From contig JBAYTZ010000016.1 in NCBI GenBank assembly GCA_041675285.1, positions 26,091 through 90,090 of the forward strand: 64,000 bases of DNA. Reading direction: 5' to 3'. Position 1 is the first letter of the stretch; each line of letters opens with the position of its first letter. Of the stretch, positions 26,563 through 35,490 are shown in pieces. This DNA comes from Candidatus Delongbacteria bacterium. GTDB lineage: Bacteria; CAIWAD01. The notes under the pieces are model-generated. The model was not told the origin of the DNA, did not search any database, and saw only the letters and a list, made by a program, of their open reading frames with translations. Made by a program: the position numbers and the translations under genes.

Positions 26563-26598
26563 TTGCTTTTCGAGGTTTTACTGTTAATATTTCAACAT
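26563..26598 (+). promoter_or_regulatory. Promoter of the hydrogenase operon with Rex-like operator
   Basis: The -35 TTGCTT (26563) and -10 TAATAT (26585) are 16 bp apart in a local AT-rich island. Overlapping the -10 is CTGTTAA-TATT-TCAACAT (26581-26598), which matches the Rex consensus TTGTTAA-N4-TTAACAA at 11 of 14 fixed positions. Rex is an NADH/NAD+-sensing repressor that controls fermentative and hydrogenase genes in many anaerobes. A GGAGCCC/GGGCTCC inverted repeat follows in the leader (about 26612-26638). Binding is inference. Confidence 0.5.
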
Positions 26599-26723
26599 GA
26601 ATTGAGCGTCGGGGAGCCCAGCGGGCTGACCGGCCTTTCGGGCTCCGGGCCGTGGCACGGTCGCCCCCATGAACCGAACCATCCGTTCCGGCGCTGCCGG
26701 GGCGACGACAACAGGAGTGCGTC

Positions 26724-27299
26724 ATGCTGGTATTGGAGCGCGAGGGCCTGGGCCGGCTGATCCGCGAGCTCTGCGACCGTCACGGCCGCAGCCGCCCGGC
26801 TCTGCTGCCCATCCTGCAAGAGCTGCAGGAGACCCAGGGCTGGATCTCGGACTACGCCATGCAGGAGGTGGCCCGGCACCTGGACATCCACCCGGTGGAA
26901 GTCTATTCGGTCATCACCTTCTATGCCTTCCTCAACAGCGAGAAGAAGGGCCGCTTCGTGATCCGGCTCTGCCGCACCATCTCCTGCGACATGCGAGACA
27001 AGGATCGCGTGGCCCGGCAGCTGGAGCAGGAGTTGGGCATCAAGTTCGGCCAGACCACGGCCGACGGCCGCTTCACGCTGGAGTGGACCAATTGCATGGG
27101 CATGTGCGACCAGGGTCCGGCGCTGATGGTCAACAAGCAGATCTTCACGCAGATCAGCCCGCAGCGGGCCCACGAGATCATCGAGTCCTGCCGGCGGATC
27201 TACGCGCTCTATCCGGAGCGCAGCGAGGACACGGCCCTGGAGGCGGCGGGCGCCGTCCGGGTTCAGGCGGGCCAGGCGGCCCTGGAGGCGCGCTCATGA
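26724..27299 (+). CDS. hydC: NADH-dependent [FeFe]-hydrogenase, NuoE-like subunit
   Basis: 191 residues, the thioredoxin-like [2Fe-2S] subunit of the trimeric hydrogenase. The N-terminal helical part (LLPILQELQETQGWIS, HPVEVYSVITFYAFL) and the four cluster cysteines in LCRTISCDM and TNCMGMCDQGP match NuoE/HydC. It passes electrons between the flavin of HydB and HydA. GGAGTGCGTC precedes the ATG. First gene of a three-gene operon: it overlaps hydB by 4 bp. A Rex-like site lies upstream. Confidence 0.9.
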   Translation: MLVLEREGLGRLIRELCDRHGRSRPALLPILQELQETQGWISDYAMQEVARHLDIHPVEVYSVITFYAFLNSEKKGRFVIRLCRTISCDMRDKDRVARQLEQELGIKFGQTTADGRFTLEWTNCMGMCDQGPALMVNKQIFTQISPQRAHEIIESCRRIYALYPERSEDTALEAAGAVRVQAGQAALEARS

Positions 27300-28480
27300 G
27301 CAGCAAGAACCATCCCTCCATCCTCTTCCGCGAGAGCCAGCCGGACGAGGGGCTGAAGAAGGCCCTGGGCCTCAAGCGCGTGGACGTGATCAGCATGGTG
27401 CGCGAGTCCGGCCTGCGCGGCCGCGGCGGCGCCGGCTTCCCCACGGGCGTCAAGTGGAACTTCGCCGCCCTGGCCCAGGACGAGACCAAGTACGTGGTCT
27501 GCAACGCCGACGAGGGCGAGCCCGGCACCTTCAAGGACCGCGTGCTGCTCACGGAGCGCGCCGACCTGGTGCTGGAGGGCATGACCATTGCCGGGCGCAC
27601 CATCGGCGCTCAGGAAGGCATCATCTACCTGCGCGGGGAGTACGACTACCTGCGCCGCCACCTGGAAGCGGTCATCGCCCGCCGCGAGCAGGCCAACCTG
27701 CTGGGCGACGACATTCTGGGCACCGCCGGCTTCAGTTTCCGCATCCACGTGCACATGGGCGCCGGCGCCTACATTTGCGGCGAGGAGACGGCGCTGATCG
27801 AGTCGATGGAAGGCCACCGCGGCGAGCCGCGCAACCGACCGCCCTTCCCGGTGAACACGGGCTACATGGGCCATCCCACCGTGGTGAACAACGTCGAGAC
27901 CTTCGCCCTGGCCGCCCGCGTGCTGGCATTGGGCGCCGAGACCTTCGCCAAGGTCGGCCCCGCCAGTTCCACCGGCACCAAGCTGTTCAGCGTGAGCGGC
28001 GACTGCACGCGGCCGGGCGTCTACGAACTGCCCATGGGCCTGACCATCGAGGAGTTGCTGCGCGAGGTGGGCGGCGAGGATGCCAAGGCCGTCCAGGTGG
28101 GCGGCGCCTCGGGCACCTGCGTGCCGCGAAAGGCCTTCACCCGGCGTCTGGCCTTCGACGACGCTTCGACGGGCGGCTCGATCATCGTCTTCGGCCCGCA
28201 GCGCGACATGCTGCGCGTGGCCCGGAACTTCATGGAGTTCTTCGACGAGGAATCCTGCGGACAATGCACGCCTTGTCGCCGCGGCAATCGCGTGCTGCTG
28301 GAAGGCATCGAGAAACTCGAACAGGGCGTGTGCACGCTGACCTACATGTCCGAGCTGAAGGCCCTGGGGGAGAGCATGCAGCTCGCCTCCAAGTGCGGAC
28401 TGGGACAATCCAGCCCCAACGCCTTCCTGTCGATCGTGGAGCATTTCAAGGACGAGATCCTGGCCCGGCAGACGGCCTGA
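27296..28480 (+). CDS. hydB: NADH-dependent [FeFe]-hydrogenase, NuoF-like flavoprotein subunit
   Basis: 394 residues, shorter than many HydB proteins because the N-terminal thioredoxin-like and C-terminal ferredoxin domains are absent; only the NuoF core is left. Visible are the NADH-binding RGRGGAGFPTG, the FMN-binding NADEGEPGTFKDR, YICGEETALIESMEG, and the [4Fe-4S] motif ESCGQCTPCRRG. It oxidises or reduces NAD(H) with FMN in the soluble complex. The ATG overlaps the hydC stop and is preceded by GGAGG. Next gene hydA starts 14 bp later. Confidence 0.92.
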   Translation: MSSKNHPSILFRESQPDEGLKKALGLKRVDVISMVRESGLRGRGGAGFPTGVKWNFAALAQDETKYVVCNADEGEPGTFKDRVLLTERADLVLEGMTIAGRTIGAQEGIIYLRGEYDYLRRHLEAVIARREQANLLGDDILGTAGFSFRIHVHMGAGAYICGEETALIESMEGHRGEPRNRPPFPVNTGYMGHPTVVNNVETFALAARVLALGAETFAKVGPASSTGTKLFSVSGDCTRPGVYELPMGLTIEELLREVGGEDAKAVQVGGASGTCVPRKAFTRRLAFDDASTGGSIIVFGPQRDMLRVARNFMEFFDEESCGQCTPCRRGNRVLLEGIEKLEQGVCTLTYMSELKALGESMQLASKCGLGQSSPNAFLSIVEHFKDEILARQTA

Positions 28481-28494
28481 GGACCGGAGGAAGC

Positions 28495-30426
28495 ATGAAC
28501 ACCGAAAGCAGAATGAATCCCGATACCAGCCGGGCGCCTGTCTCACAGAAGCCCCAGGTGATCCACCCCCACTCCAACGAGGGGGACGTGGGCGCGCTGG
28601 TGCGCGTGAACATCGACGACCAGGAGATCAAGGTGCCGCTGGGCACCACCATCCTGGAAGCGGCCAAGCGGCTGGGCATCCACATCCCCACGCTGTGTCA
28701 CCACGCCGACCTGTGCAGCGCGGGCCTCTGCCGCGTCTGCGTGGTGGAGGTGGAGGGCATGCGCACGCTGCAGGCCAGCTGCGCCTACCCCATCAGCAGC
28801 CCCATGACCATCAAGACCCACACCCGCAAGGTGCGCAACGCCCGGCGGCACATCGTCGACCTGCTGCTCTCCGAACACGTGGGCGAGTGCTACACATGCT
28901 TCCGCAACAACAATTGCGAGCTGCAGTCGCTCTCCAAGGAAATGGGCGTGACCCACTTCCGCTTCGGTCAGCGCACGGAGCACCACCACAAGCCGGACAA
29001 CAGCAGCTACAGCGTGGTGCGCGACATGGACAAGTGCGTGCTGTGCCGCCGCTGCGTGCGCACGTGCATCGACCTGCAGGAGGTGGGCGTGCTGGAGGCC
29101 TGCCACCGCGGCAGCGAGACGGCCATCGAGACCTTCCACGACAAGCCGCTGGGCGAGGTGGTTTGCATCAACTGCGGGCAGTGCATCAACCGCTGCCCCA
29201 CCGGCGCCCTGCGCGCCAATGATCCCACCGAGCAGATCTGGCACCTGATCGACGATCCCACCAAGCACGTGGTGATCCAGACCGCCCCGGCGCCGCGCGC
29301 GGCCATCGGCGAGTGTTTCGGCTGCGCGCCGGGCACGCCGCTGACCTTCGAGATGAACACGGCCCTGCGGCTCTGCGGCTTCGACAAGGCCTTCGACACG
29401 AACTTCACAGCCGACCTGACCATCATCGAAGAGGGCACGGAGCTGCTGCTGCGCCTCCATCGGGCGCTGGTCCAGGGCGACAAGGAGGCCGCGCTGCCGC
29501 AGTTCACCAGCTGCTCGCCGGGCTGGGTCAAGTACCTCGAGCACTTCTATCCCGAGTACATCCCGAACCTCTCCAGCGCCAAGAGCCCGCAGCAGATGTT
29601 CGGCGCGGTGATCAAGACCTACTACGCCCAGCTGCACGGCATCGACCCCAAGGACATCGTCACCGTGGCCCTGATGCCCTGCAGCGCCAAGAAGTACGAA
29701 TGCAACCGGCCGGAGATGGTGGACAGCGGGCACAAGGACGTGGACTTCGGCCTGACCACCCGCGAGCTGGCGCAGATGTTCCAGGAGGCGGGAATCGACC
29801 TGCCCAACCTGCCCAAGTCCGAATTCGACGATCCTTTCGGCACGGCCACGGGCTCGGGCGTGATCTTCGGCGCCACGGGCGGCGTGATGGAGGCGGCCCT
29901 GCGCACGGTGATCGAGGTGGTCTGCGGCATCCAGGTGGAGAACCTCTTCGATCACGCGGACATCATCCCCCTGCGCGGCTTCGACGGCATCCGCTACGTC
30001 GAGCTGCCCATCAAGGACGTGGGTCCGGTGATCCCGATGTTCAAGCCCCTGGTGGACAGCTGGAGCTGGCTCAAGGGCGCCACGCTGAAGGTGGCCGTGG
30101 CCCACGGCACCGCCAACGCCAAGAAGGTGATGGACGACATCAAGGCCGGCGGCCGGCTCAGCGAGTGCCACTTCATCGAGTTCATGGGTTGCCCGGGCGG
30201 CTGTATCGGCGGCGGCGGCCAACCCATCCCCACCTCCCCGGAGATCCGCGCGGCGCGCGCCAAGGCCATCTACGGCGAGGATTCGTCCTACAAGATTCGC
30301 AAGTCGCACGAGAACCCGGCCGTGCTGGAGCTCTACACCAAGTTCCTCACGGACGGTCCCTGCGGCCATCTCAGCCACAAACTGCTGCACACCCACTACC
30401 AGGCGCGCGGCCGCTTCATGGCCTGA
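28495..30426 (+). CDS. hydA: [FeFe]-hydrogenase catalytic subunit, M3/group A trimeric type
   Basis: 643 residues. Domains in order: a [2Fe-2S] ferredoxin (LCHHADLCSAGLCRVC), the His-Cys cluster region (HVGECYTCFRNNNCELQ), two [4Fe-4S] motifs (KCVLCRRCVRTC; CINCGQCINRCP) and the H-cluster domain. H-cluster signatures: L1 TSCSPGW (Cys340, Ser341), L2 MPCSAKKYE (Cys396), L3 FMGCPGGCIGGGGQP (Cys566, Cys570). L1 normally reads TSCCP, so one of the adjacent cysteines is Ser here. No extra C-terminal cluster. With HydB and HydC it should form an NAD(H)-linked, possibly bifurcating, cytoplasmic hydrogenase. CGGAGGAAGC precedes the ATG. Confidence 0.93.
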   Translation: MNTESRMNPDTSRAPVSQKPQVIHPHSNEGDVGALVRVNIDDQEIKVPLGTTILEAAKRLGIHIPTLCHHADLCSAGLCRVCVVEVEGMRTLQASCAYPISSPMTIKTHTRKVRNARRHIVDLLLSEHVGECYTCFRNNNCELQSLSKEMGVTHFRFGQRTEHHHKPDNSSYSVVRDMDKCVLCRRCVRTCIDLQEVGVLEACHRGSETAIETFHDKPLGEVVCINCGQCINRCPTGALRANDPTEQIWHLIDDPTKHVVIQTAPAPRAAIGECFGCAPGTPLTFEMNTALRLCGFDKAFDTNFTADLTIIEEGTELLLRLHRALVQGDKEAALPQFTSCSPGWVKYLEHFYPEYIPNLSSAKSPQQMFGAVIKTYYAQLHGIDPKDIVTVALMPCSAKKYECNRPEMVDSGHKDVDFGLTTRELAQMFQEAGIDLPNLPKSEFDDPFGTATGSGVIFGATGGVMEAALRTVIEVVCGIQVENLFDHADIIPLRGFDGIRYVELPIKDVGPVIPMFKPLVDSWSWLKGATLKVAVAHGTANAKKVMDDIKAGGRLSECHFIEFMGCPGGCIGGGGQPIPTSPEIRAARAKAIYGEDSSYKIRKSHENPAVLELYTKFLTDGPCGHLSHKLLHTHYQARGRFMA

Positions 30427-30434
30427 ATTTCCCG

Positions 30435-30467
30435 ACCCGGAGTCCAGCAGGGCTCCGGGTTTTTTTG
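30435..30467 (+). terminator. Rho-independent terminator after hydA
   Basis: Stem ACCCGGAG/CTCCGGGT (30435-30460) with a 10-nt loop, followed by eight T. It closes the hydCBA operon and separates it from hydG. Confidence 0.9.
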
Positions 30468-30494
30468 CCTGAATCACCGATCCGGATGTGGGAG

Positions 30495-30523
30495 TTGCCC
30501 CGCATCCTCGCAGCGCCTACGTT
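30495..30523 (+). promoter_or_regulatory. Possible hydG promoter
   Basis: TTGCCC (30495) and TACGTT (30518), 17 bp apart, lie between the hydA terminator and hydG. The match to sigma-70 boxes is moderate; the position is the main support. Confidence 0.3.
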
Positions 30524-30560
30524 GCAGGCGTCAATTGGCCCGCGGGCCGGGAGCATGAAC

Positions 30561-32039
30561 ATGTCGGGGACTTCTCTGCGCATCGACGCGGAACACATCG
30601 GGAAGACGCTGCGCGAGGCCGGTCGGGCGGACGCGGCGCGGGTGCGCGAGGTGCTGGCCAAGGCCTCGGCGCACAACGGCCTGGACGACGAAGAGATGGC
30701 TGTTCTGATGGGCGTCAGCGACCCCGAACTGCTGCACGAGCTGTTCGCCACGGCGGCCCGCGTCAAGCGCGAGATCTACGGCAACCGGCTGGTGATCTTC
30801 GCGCCGCTCTACATCTCCAACCTCTGCGCCAACGACTGCGCCTACTGCGCCTTCAGCGTCGGCAACAAGGGCCTCAAGCGCCGCGCCCTGAACCAGGACG
30901 AGATCGCCCAGGAAGTGCTGCACCTGATCCGCACGGGCCACAAGCGCGTGCTGCTGGTGGCCGGCGAGGCCTACCCGCGCCAGGGCTTCCGCTACGTGCT
31001 GGACTCCATCGAGACCATCTACAAGACCAAGGAAGGTCCGGGCGAGGTGCGGCGGGTCAACGTCAACGTGGCGCCCCTGACCGTGGAGGAGTTCCGCGAG
31101 CTGGCCGGCGCGCGCCTGGGCACCTACCAGATCTTCCAGGAGACCTACCACCCCGAGACCTACCACGCCGTGCACACCCGCGGCCCCAAGGCCGACTACG
31201 ACTGGCGCATCTCGGCCATGGACCGCGCCATGACGGCGGGCATCCACGACGTGGGCGTGGGCGTGTTGTTCGGGCTCTTCGACTGGCGCTGGGAGCTGCT
31301 GGCCCTGATGCAGCACGTGCGGCATCTGGAGCAGGCCTTCGGCTGCGGGCCGCACACGGTGAGCGTGCCGCGCCTGGAGCCCGCCTCGGGCTCGCGGATC
31401 AGCGAGCAGCCGCCCAAGCCGGTCAGCGACGTGGAGTTCCGCAAGCTGGTGGCCATCCTGCGGCTGGCCGTGCCGTACACGGGAATCATCATGTCCACGC
31501 GTGAGACGGCCGAGATGCGGCGCGAGTCCTTCGCTCTGGGCGTGTCACAAATCTCCGCTGGCAGCCGCACCAATCCCGGCGGCTACGAAGAGGACGAGGA
31601 GTGCGACCGCGTCTCCATCGAGGGCGACACCCAGGGCACGGACGCGCCGCGCACCCAGGATTCCATGCGCCAGCACGAGGTGGACGACGACACCGGCGCG
31701 CAGTTCAGTCTGGGCGACCACCGCGAGCTGGACGAGGTGGTGCGCGACCTGATCGCGATGAAGTACATCCCCAGCTTCTGCACGGGCTGCTACCGCTTGG
31801 GCCGCACGGGCGCGGACTTCATGGACCTGGCCAAGCCCGGCGACATCCGCGCGCACTGCGATCCCAACGCCATCTCGACCTTCCTGGAGTATCTGTTGGA
31901 CTACGGCACGCCGGCGACCCGCGCGGCGGGCGAGGCGCTGATCCCCGAGCTGATCGCCGGGATGGACCCGGGACCCGCCGAGACTTCGCGCCAACTGGTG
32001 GAGAAGGTCCGCGCCGGCCGCCGGGATGTGTACTGCTGA
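30561..32039 (+). CDS. hydG: [FeFe]-hydrogenase maturase HydG (radical SAM tyrosine lyase)
   Basis: 492 residues. Radical-SAM motif CANDCAYC (Cys89, 93, 96) and the HydG-specific C-terminal CX2CX22C starting CTGCYRLGRTG, which separates it from ThiH. HydG cleaves tyrosine and makes the Fe(CO)2(CN)-cysteine synthon for the diiron subcluster. Of two nearby ATG codons, the second (30561) has GGGAG at proper distance. First of the maturase genes hydG-(aspA-like)-hydF-hydE; a 532-bp repeat-rich gap follows. Confidence 0.93.
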   Translation: MSGTSLRIDAEHIGKTLREAGRADAARVREVLAKASAHNGLDDEEMAVLMGVSDPELLHELFATAARVKREIYGNRLVIFAPLYISNLCANDCAYCAFSVGNKGLKRRALNQDEIAQEVLHLIRTGHKRVLLVAGEAYPRQGFRYVLDSIETIYKTKEGPGEVRRVNVNVAPLTVEEFRELAGARLGTYQIFQETYHPETYHAVHTRGPKADYDWRISAMDRAMTAGIHDVGVGVLFGLFDWRWELLALMQHVRHLEQAFGCGPHTVSVPRLEPASGSRISEQPPKPVSDVEFRKLVAILRLAVPYTGIIMSTRETAEMRRESFALGVSQISAGSRTNPGGYEEDEECDRVSIEGDTQGTDAPRTQDSMRQHEVDDDTGAQFSLGDHRELDEVVRDLIAMKYIPSFCTGCYRLGRTGADFMDLAKPGDIRAHCDPNAISTFLEYLLDYGTPATRAAGEALIPELIAGMDPGPAETSRQLVEKVRAGRRDVYC

Positions 32040-32056
32040 GCCGGTGGGGGCAGTTG

Positions 32057-32253
32057 ACCACAGAGGCACAGAGGCACAGAGCACGGACTTTGGGTAGCTC
32101 TTGACGTGGGTTGTTTGCGGCTCGTCCGAGCGTTGCTTGAGCACGAAGGCACGAAGTCTCAAAGACGATTTGTGTCACGTGAGGTGAAGCGCGCAGGACT
32201 TCGCGCCGCACGGACGATTAACTCTATCACCACAGAGGCACAGAGGCACAGAG
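32057..32253 (+). repeat. Two single-arm CACAGAG repeats
   Basis: ACCACAGAGGCACAGAGGCA occurs at 32057 and again at 32229, same orientation, about 170 bp apart. Between them is a GCACGAAGGCACGAAG segment (about 32139) of the related CACGAAG family. These fill the first part of the gene-free interval 32040-32571; no gene seen. Confidence 0.7.
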
Positions 32254-32272
32254 TCATTTTTGGATTGGTTTC

Positions 32273-32466
32273 GTGAGGTGAAGGCCTTCAGGCCTGAACC
32301 AGAACCTGATGGTGAAGCCGTCAGGCGAACCAGCTACACGGATCCAGGAAGATCGTGCGTCGGCCGTCTGTTCGACGCCGGCCGTGAGGCCGGCTAGTTA
32401 CGGCCGCTGAAGAAAGCGCGTCTTTGGCGCCACCTTTCTGCGCGCGAGCAGAAAGGTGGCAAACAA
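32273..32466 (+). repeat. Dispersed hairpin module, copy B
   Basis: Same architecture as 591-776. Two TGAAG-stem-GAACCA hairpins (AGGCC/GGCCT at 32282-32295; GCC/GGC at 32317-32326). A stem GCCGGCC/GGCCGGC around GTGA follows at 32377-32394. A conserved CCACCTTTCTG/CAGAAAGGTGG hairpin lies near 32430-32459, then ACAA. Compared with copy A, stems differ on both sides together. Confidence 0.7.
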
Positions 32467-32571
32467 GGCAACCCGACAGATGACTGGGGTGCGGTGAACC
32501 CCCATCCCAACCTTCCCCCTGAAGGGGGAAGGGGCCGACCGAGCCACCGGGGATGACGAGTGAGGAGCAAA

Positions 32572-33966
32572 GTGGAGACAAGGACCGAGCAGGACTTGCT
32601 GGGGGCGCGCCAGGTGCCTGCCGAGGCCCTGTGGGGTGTTAGCGGGCTGCGCGCCCAGGAAAATTTCCCGCTGAGCGGGCGCCCCTGCCATCCCGCGCTG
32701 ATCCGTGCCTACGGGCTGGTGAAGCAGGCCTGCGCCCAGGTCAACGCCGCGCTGGGCGTCTGGCGCGACGATCCCGCCAAGGAGCAGGCCATCCTCGCCG
32801 CCTGTCGCGGGCTGGCCGCCGGCCAGGATCTGGAGCAGGTGGTGGGCGACGCGCTGCAGGGCGGCGCGGGCACCAGCCTGAACATGGTCGTCAACGAGGT
32901 GCTGGCCAACCGCGCGCTGCAGGCGCTGGGCGAGCCCCTGGGCGCCTACCACCGCGTCTCACCCGGCGACGACCTGAACCGCCACCAGTCCACCAACGAC
33001 ACCTATCCCACCGCGTTGCGGCTGGCGGCGATCCGCGGCCTGCAAGCGCTGGAGCAGGCCGTGCTCGGGCTGCAGGAGGCCTTCCAGGACCGGGAGCGCG
33101 CCTTCGCCCACCTGGTCAAGGTGGGCCGCACCCAGCTCCAGGACGCCGTGCTCACCACCCTGGGCCGCGAGATGGGCGCCTACGCCGAGGCCCTCAGCCG
33201 CGACCGCTGGCGGATCTTCAAGGCCGTGGAGCGGCTGCGCGTGGTGAACCTGGGCGGCACGGCCATCGGCAGCGGTCTGGGCGCCCCGCGGGAATTCATC
33301 TTTCGCGCCACGGACACGCTGCGCGAGCTGAGCGGACTGCCCCTGGCCCGGGCGGACAACCTGGTGGAGGCCACCCAGAACGCCGACGTCTGGGTGGAGA
33401 GCAGCGGCTTCCTCAAGGCCCTGGCCGTGACCCTGCGCAAGTCGGCCAACGATCTGCGCCTGCTCGCCAGCGGGCCGGAGGCCGGGCTGGGCGAGCTGCG
33501 CCTGCCCGCGCTGCAGGCCGGCTCCAGCATCATGCCGGGCAAGGTCAACCCTGTCCTGCCCGAGGCTGTGATCCAGGTGAGCTGGGTGGTGGAGGGCAAC
33601 GACCTGATCATCTCCCAGGCTGCCGGCGCCGGCACGCTGGAGCTGAATCCCTTCCTGCCCGTGATCGCCGATCGCCTGCTGGAGTCGCTGGATCTGCTCA
33701 CAGCAGTCTGCCGGCTCTACCGGGAGCGCTGCGTGCTGGGACTGGAGGCCGACGCGGAGCGGCTGGCGGCCCAGGTGGAGGGCTCCACCGCCGCGGCCAC
33801 CGCCCTGGTGCCGCGCCTGGGCTACGAGGCGGTCTGCGCGCTGGTGCTGCGCGCGCGTGCGGCCGGGCTGAGCGTGCGCGAGCAGACGATCCGCGACGGA
33901 TTGTTGACGGAAGCCGAGTATCGCGCGGCCATCTCGCCCGAGGCCGTCACGCGCCTCGGCTCCTGA
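32572..33966 (+). CDS. Aspartate ammonia-lyase-like enzyme in the hydrogenase maturation locus
   Basis: 464 residues of the fumarase/aspartase superfamily. The start TEQDLLGARQVPAEALWG is typical of AspA, as are GGAGTSLNMVVNEV and HQSTNDTYPTA. The signature loop GSSIMPGKVNP begins at residue 317. AspA-type enzymes release ammonia from aspartate. Genes of this type are known to sit among hydE/F/G in several lineages, so ammonia supply for the dithiomethylamine bridge has been proposed; here that is inference from context. The GTG at 32572, after GAGGAG, is chosen over one at 32560. Confidence 0.85.
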   Translation: METRTEQDLLGARQVPAEALWGVSGLRAQENFPLSGRPCHPALIRAYGLVKQACAQVNAALGVWRDDPAKEQAILAACRGLAAGQDLEQVVGDALQGGAGTSLNMVVNEVLANRALQALGEPLGAYHRVSPGDDLNRHQSTNDTYPTALRLAAIRGLQALEQAVLGLQEAFQDRERAFAHLVKVGRTQLQDAVLTTLGREMGAYAEALSRDRWRIFKAVERLRVVNLGGTAIGSGLGAPREFIFRATDTLRELSGLPLARADNLVEATQNADVWVESSGFLKALAVTLRKSANDLRLLASGPEAGLGELRLPALQAGSSIMPGKVNPVLPEAVIQVSWVVEGNDLIISQAAGAGTLELNPFLPVIADRLLESLDLLTAVCRLYRERCVLGLEADAERLAAQVEGSTAAATALVPRLGYEAVCALVLRARAAGLSVREQTIRDGLLTEAEYRAAISPEAVTRLGS

Positions 33967-33978
33967 ACGGAACACACT

Positions 33979-34147
33979 CACCTCGAAGAACACGAAGCAG
34001 GAAGTAGGGCGGGAAGGACAAACATGGAAGCGGCAGATGGAGGATTGATGGACGCGATGGACTTCAGCCGTTGGATGATTCTGCAAAGCGAGGTCGCCAC
34101 GTCATCCGTCTTCGTGCTCTTCCGGCGGCTTCGTGCACTTCGTGGTG
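33979..34147. repeat. CACGAAG-type inverted repeat
   Basis: Left arm CCTCGAAGAACACGAAGC (33981) and right arm CTTCGTGCACTTCGTGGTGA (ending near 34147) are inverted copies, enclosing about 110 bp without a gene. The layout parallels the CACAGAG inverted repeats. It lies between the aspartase-like gene and hydF. Confidence 0.6.
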
Positions 34148-34163
34148 AAATGGGAGGTCCTGC

Positions 34164-35420
34164 GTGGCAACGGTAAGGAAGGGCCTGCGGCTGCACATCG
34201 GCATCTTCGGCCGGCGCAACGTGGGCAAGAGCAGCCTGCTCAACGCGCTCACCCGCCAGCAGGCGGCCATCGTCAGCGCGACCGCGGGCACGACCACGGA
34301 CCCCGTGGAGAAGCCCATGGAGTTGCAGCCCCTGGGCCCCGTGCTGTTCATCGACACCGCCGGCGTGGACGACGAGGGCGCGCTGGGCGGGCAGCGCATC
34401 GCCAAGACCCGCCAGGTGCTGGAGCGCACGGACCTGGGCGTGATCGTTTGCGACCGGCCCGTCTGGGGTTCTTTCGAACAGCAGCTCCACGCCGAACTGC
34501 AGGCCCGCGGCGTGCCCGTGGTGGCCGTCTTCAACAAGACCGATCTGCTGCGTCCGGACGAGGCCGAGGTCTGTCGTCTCACGGGCCTGGGCCTGGCCGT
34601 GGTGGGCACGGCGGCCGTGCAGGCGGGCTCCGGCGCGCTGGGGCTGGGCGCGGGCATCGCCGAGCTGCGTCAGGCCCTGTTGGAGAAGGCGCCGGAGGAT
34701 TGGATCAACCAGCCGCCCCTGCTGGCGGATCTGGTGCGGCCCGGCGAGCCCGTAGTGCTGGTGGTGCCCATCGACAAGGAGGCGCCGGCGGGCCGGCTGA
34801 TCCTGCCCCAGCAGCAGGCCATCCGCGAGTTGCTGGACTGCGACGCCTGGGCCCTGGTGGTCAAGGAGCGCGAGCTCTCCGCGGCCCTGGCGGCCCTCAA
34901 CCGCCCCCCCGCGCTGGTGATCACGGACTCCCAGGCCTTTCTCAAGGTGGCCGCGGACACGCCGCCGGGCGTGCCCATGACCTCGTTCTCCATCCTGTTC
35001 GCGCGCCGCCAGGGCGACCTGACGGAAATGGCGCGCGGCGCGGCCTGCATCGAGGGGCTGCGTCCGGGGGATCGCGTGCTGGTGGCAGAGGCCTGCGGCC
35101 ACCATCCCGGCGGCGAGGACATCGGGCGGGTGAAAATCCCGCGCTGGCTGCGCCAGTACGTGGGCGGCGCGCTGGAGTTCGACCACGTGCAGGGCCACGA
35201 CTTCCCGGCGGACCTCTCGCCCTGGAAACTGGTGATCCACTGCGGGGCTTGCATGTGGAACCGCCGCGAGGTGCTCAACCGCCTGCTGGCCTGCCGCCAG
35301 GCCGGCGTGCCCATGACCAACTACGGGCTGGCCATCGCCTACAGCCAGGGGATCTTCGAACGGGCCCTCAAACCCTTCCCCGCGGCCCTGGAGGCCGTGG
35401 CCGCTGCGCGAACCCGCTGA
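34164..35420 (+). CDS. hydF: [FeFe]-hydrogenase maturation GTPase HydF
   Basis: 418 residues. N-terminal GTPase: P-loop GRRNVGKSS from residue 16, G2 TAGTTTDPVEK, G3 DTAGVDD, G4 NKTDL. The C-terminal cluster domain shows the HydF ligands in EACGHHP and HCGACMW. HydF is the scaffold on which the diiron subcluster is finished and from which it is passed to HydA. The GTG at 34164 follows GGGAGG. Separated from both neighbours by repeats rather than tightly packed. Confidence 0.93.
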   Translation: MATVRKGLRLHIGIFGRRNVGKSSLLNALTRQQAAIVSATAGTTTDPVEKPMELQPLGPVLFIDTAGVDDEGALGGQRIAKTRQVLERTDLGVIVCDRPVWGSFEQQLHAELQARGVPVVAVFNKTDLLRPDEAEVCRLTGLGLAVVGTAAVQAGSGALGLGAGIAELRQALLEKAPEDWINQPPLLADLVRPGEPVVLVVPIDKEAPAGRLILPQQQAIRELLDCDAWALVVKERELSAALAALNRPPALVITDSQAFLKVAADTPPGVPMTSFSILFARRQGDLTEMARGAACIEGLRPGDRVLVAEACGHHPGGEDIGRVKIPRWLRQYVGGALEFDHVQGHDFPADLSPWKLVIHCGACMWNRREVLNRLLACRQAGVPMTNYGLAIAYSQGIFERALKPFPAALEAVAAARTR

Positions 35421-35427
35421 GAGCTCA

Positions 35428-35449
35428 ACACAGAGGCACAGAGACACAG
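35428..35449 (+). repeat. CACAGAG repeat, single arm
   Basis: ACACAGAGGCACAGAGACAC sits in the 70-bp gap between hydF and hydE, same orientation as the copies at 32057 and 32229. Confidence 0.65.
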
Positions 35450-35490
35450 TTTGGATTTGGGCGATCCCGGCATTCGCCAGAGAAGGTCAA

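Noticed and set aside
26724..28480. Part of a respiratory complex I (nuoE-nuoF)
   Set aside because: Followed directly by an [FeFe]-hydrogenase catalytic subunit and terminated; no other nuo genes follow, so this is a trimeric hydrogenase operon.
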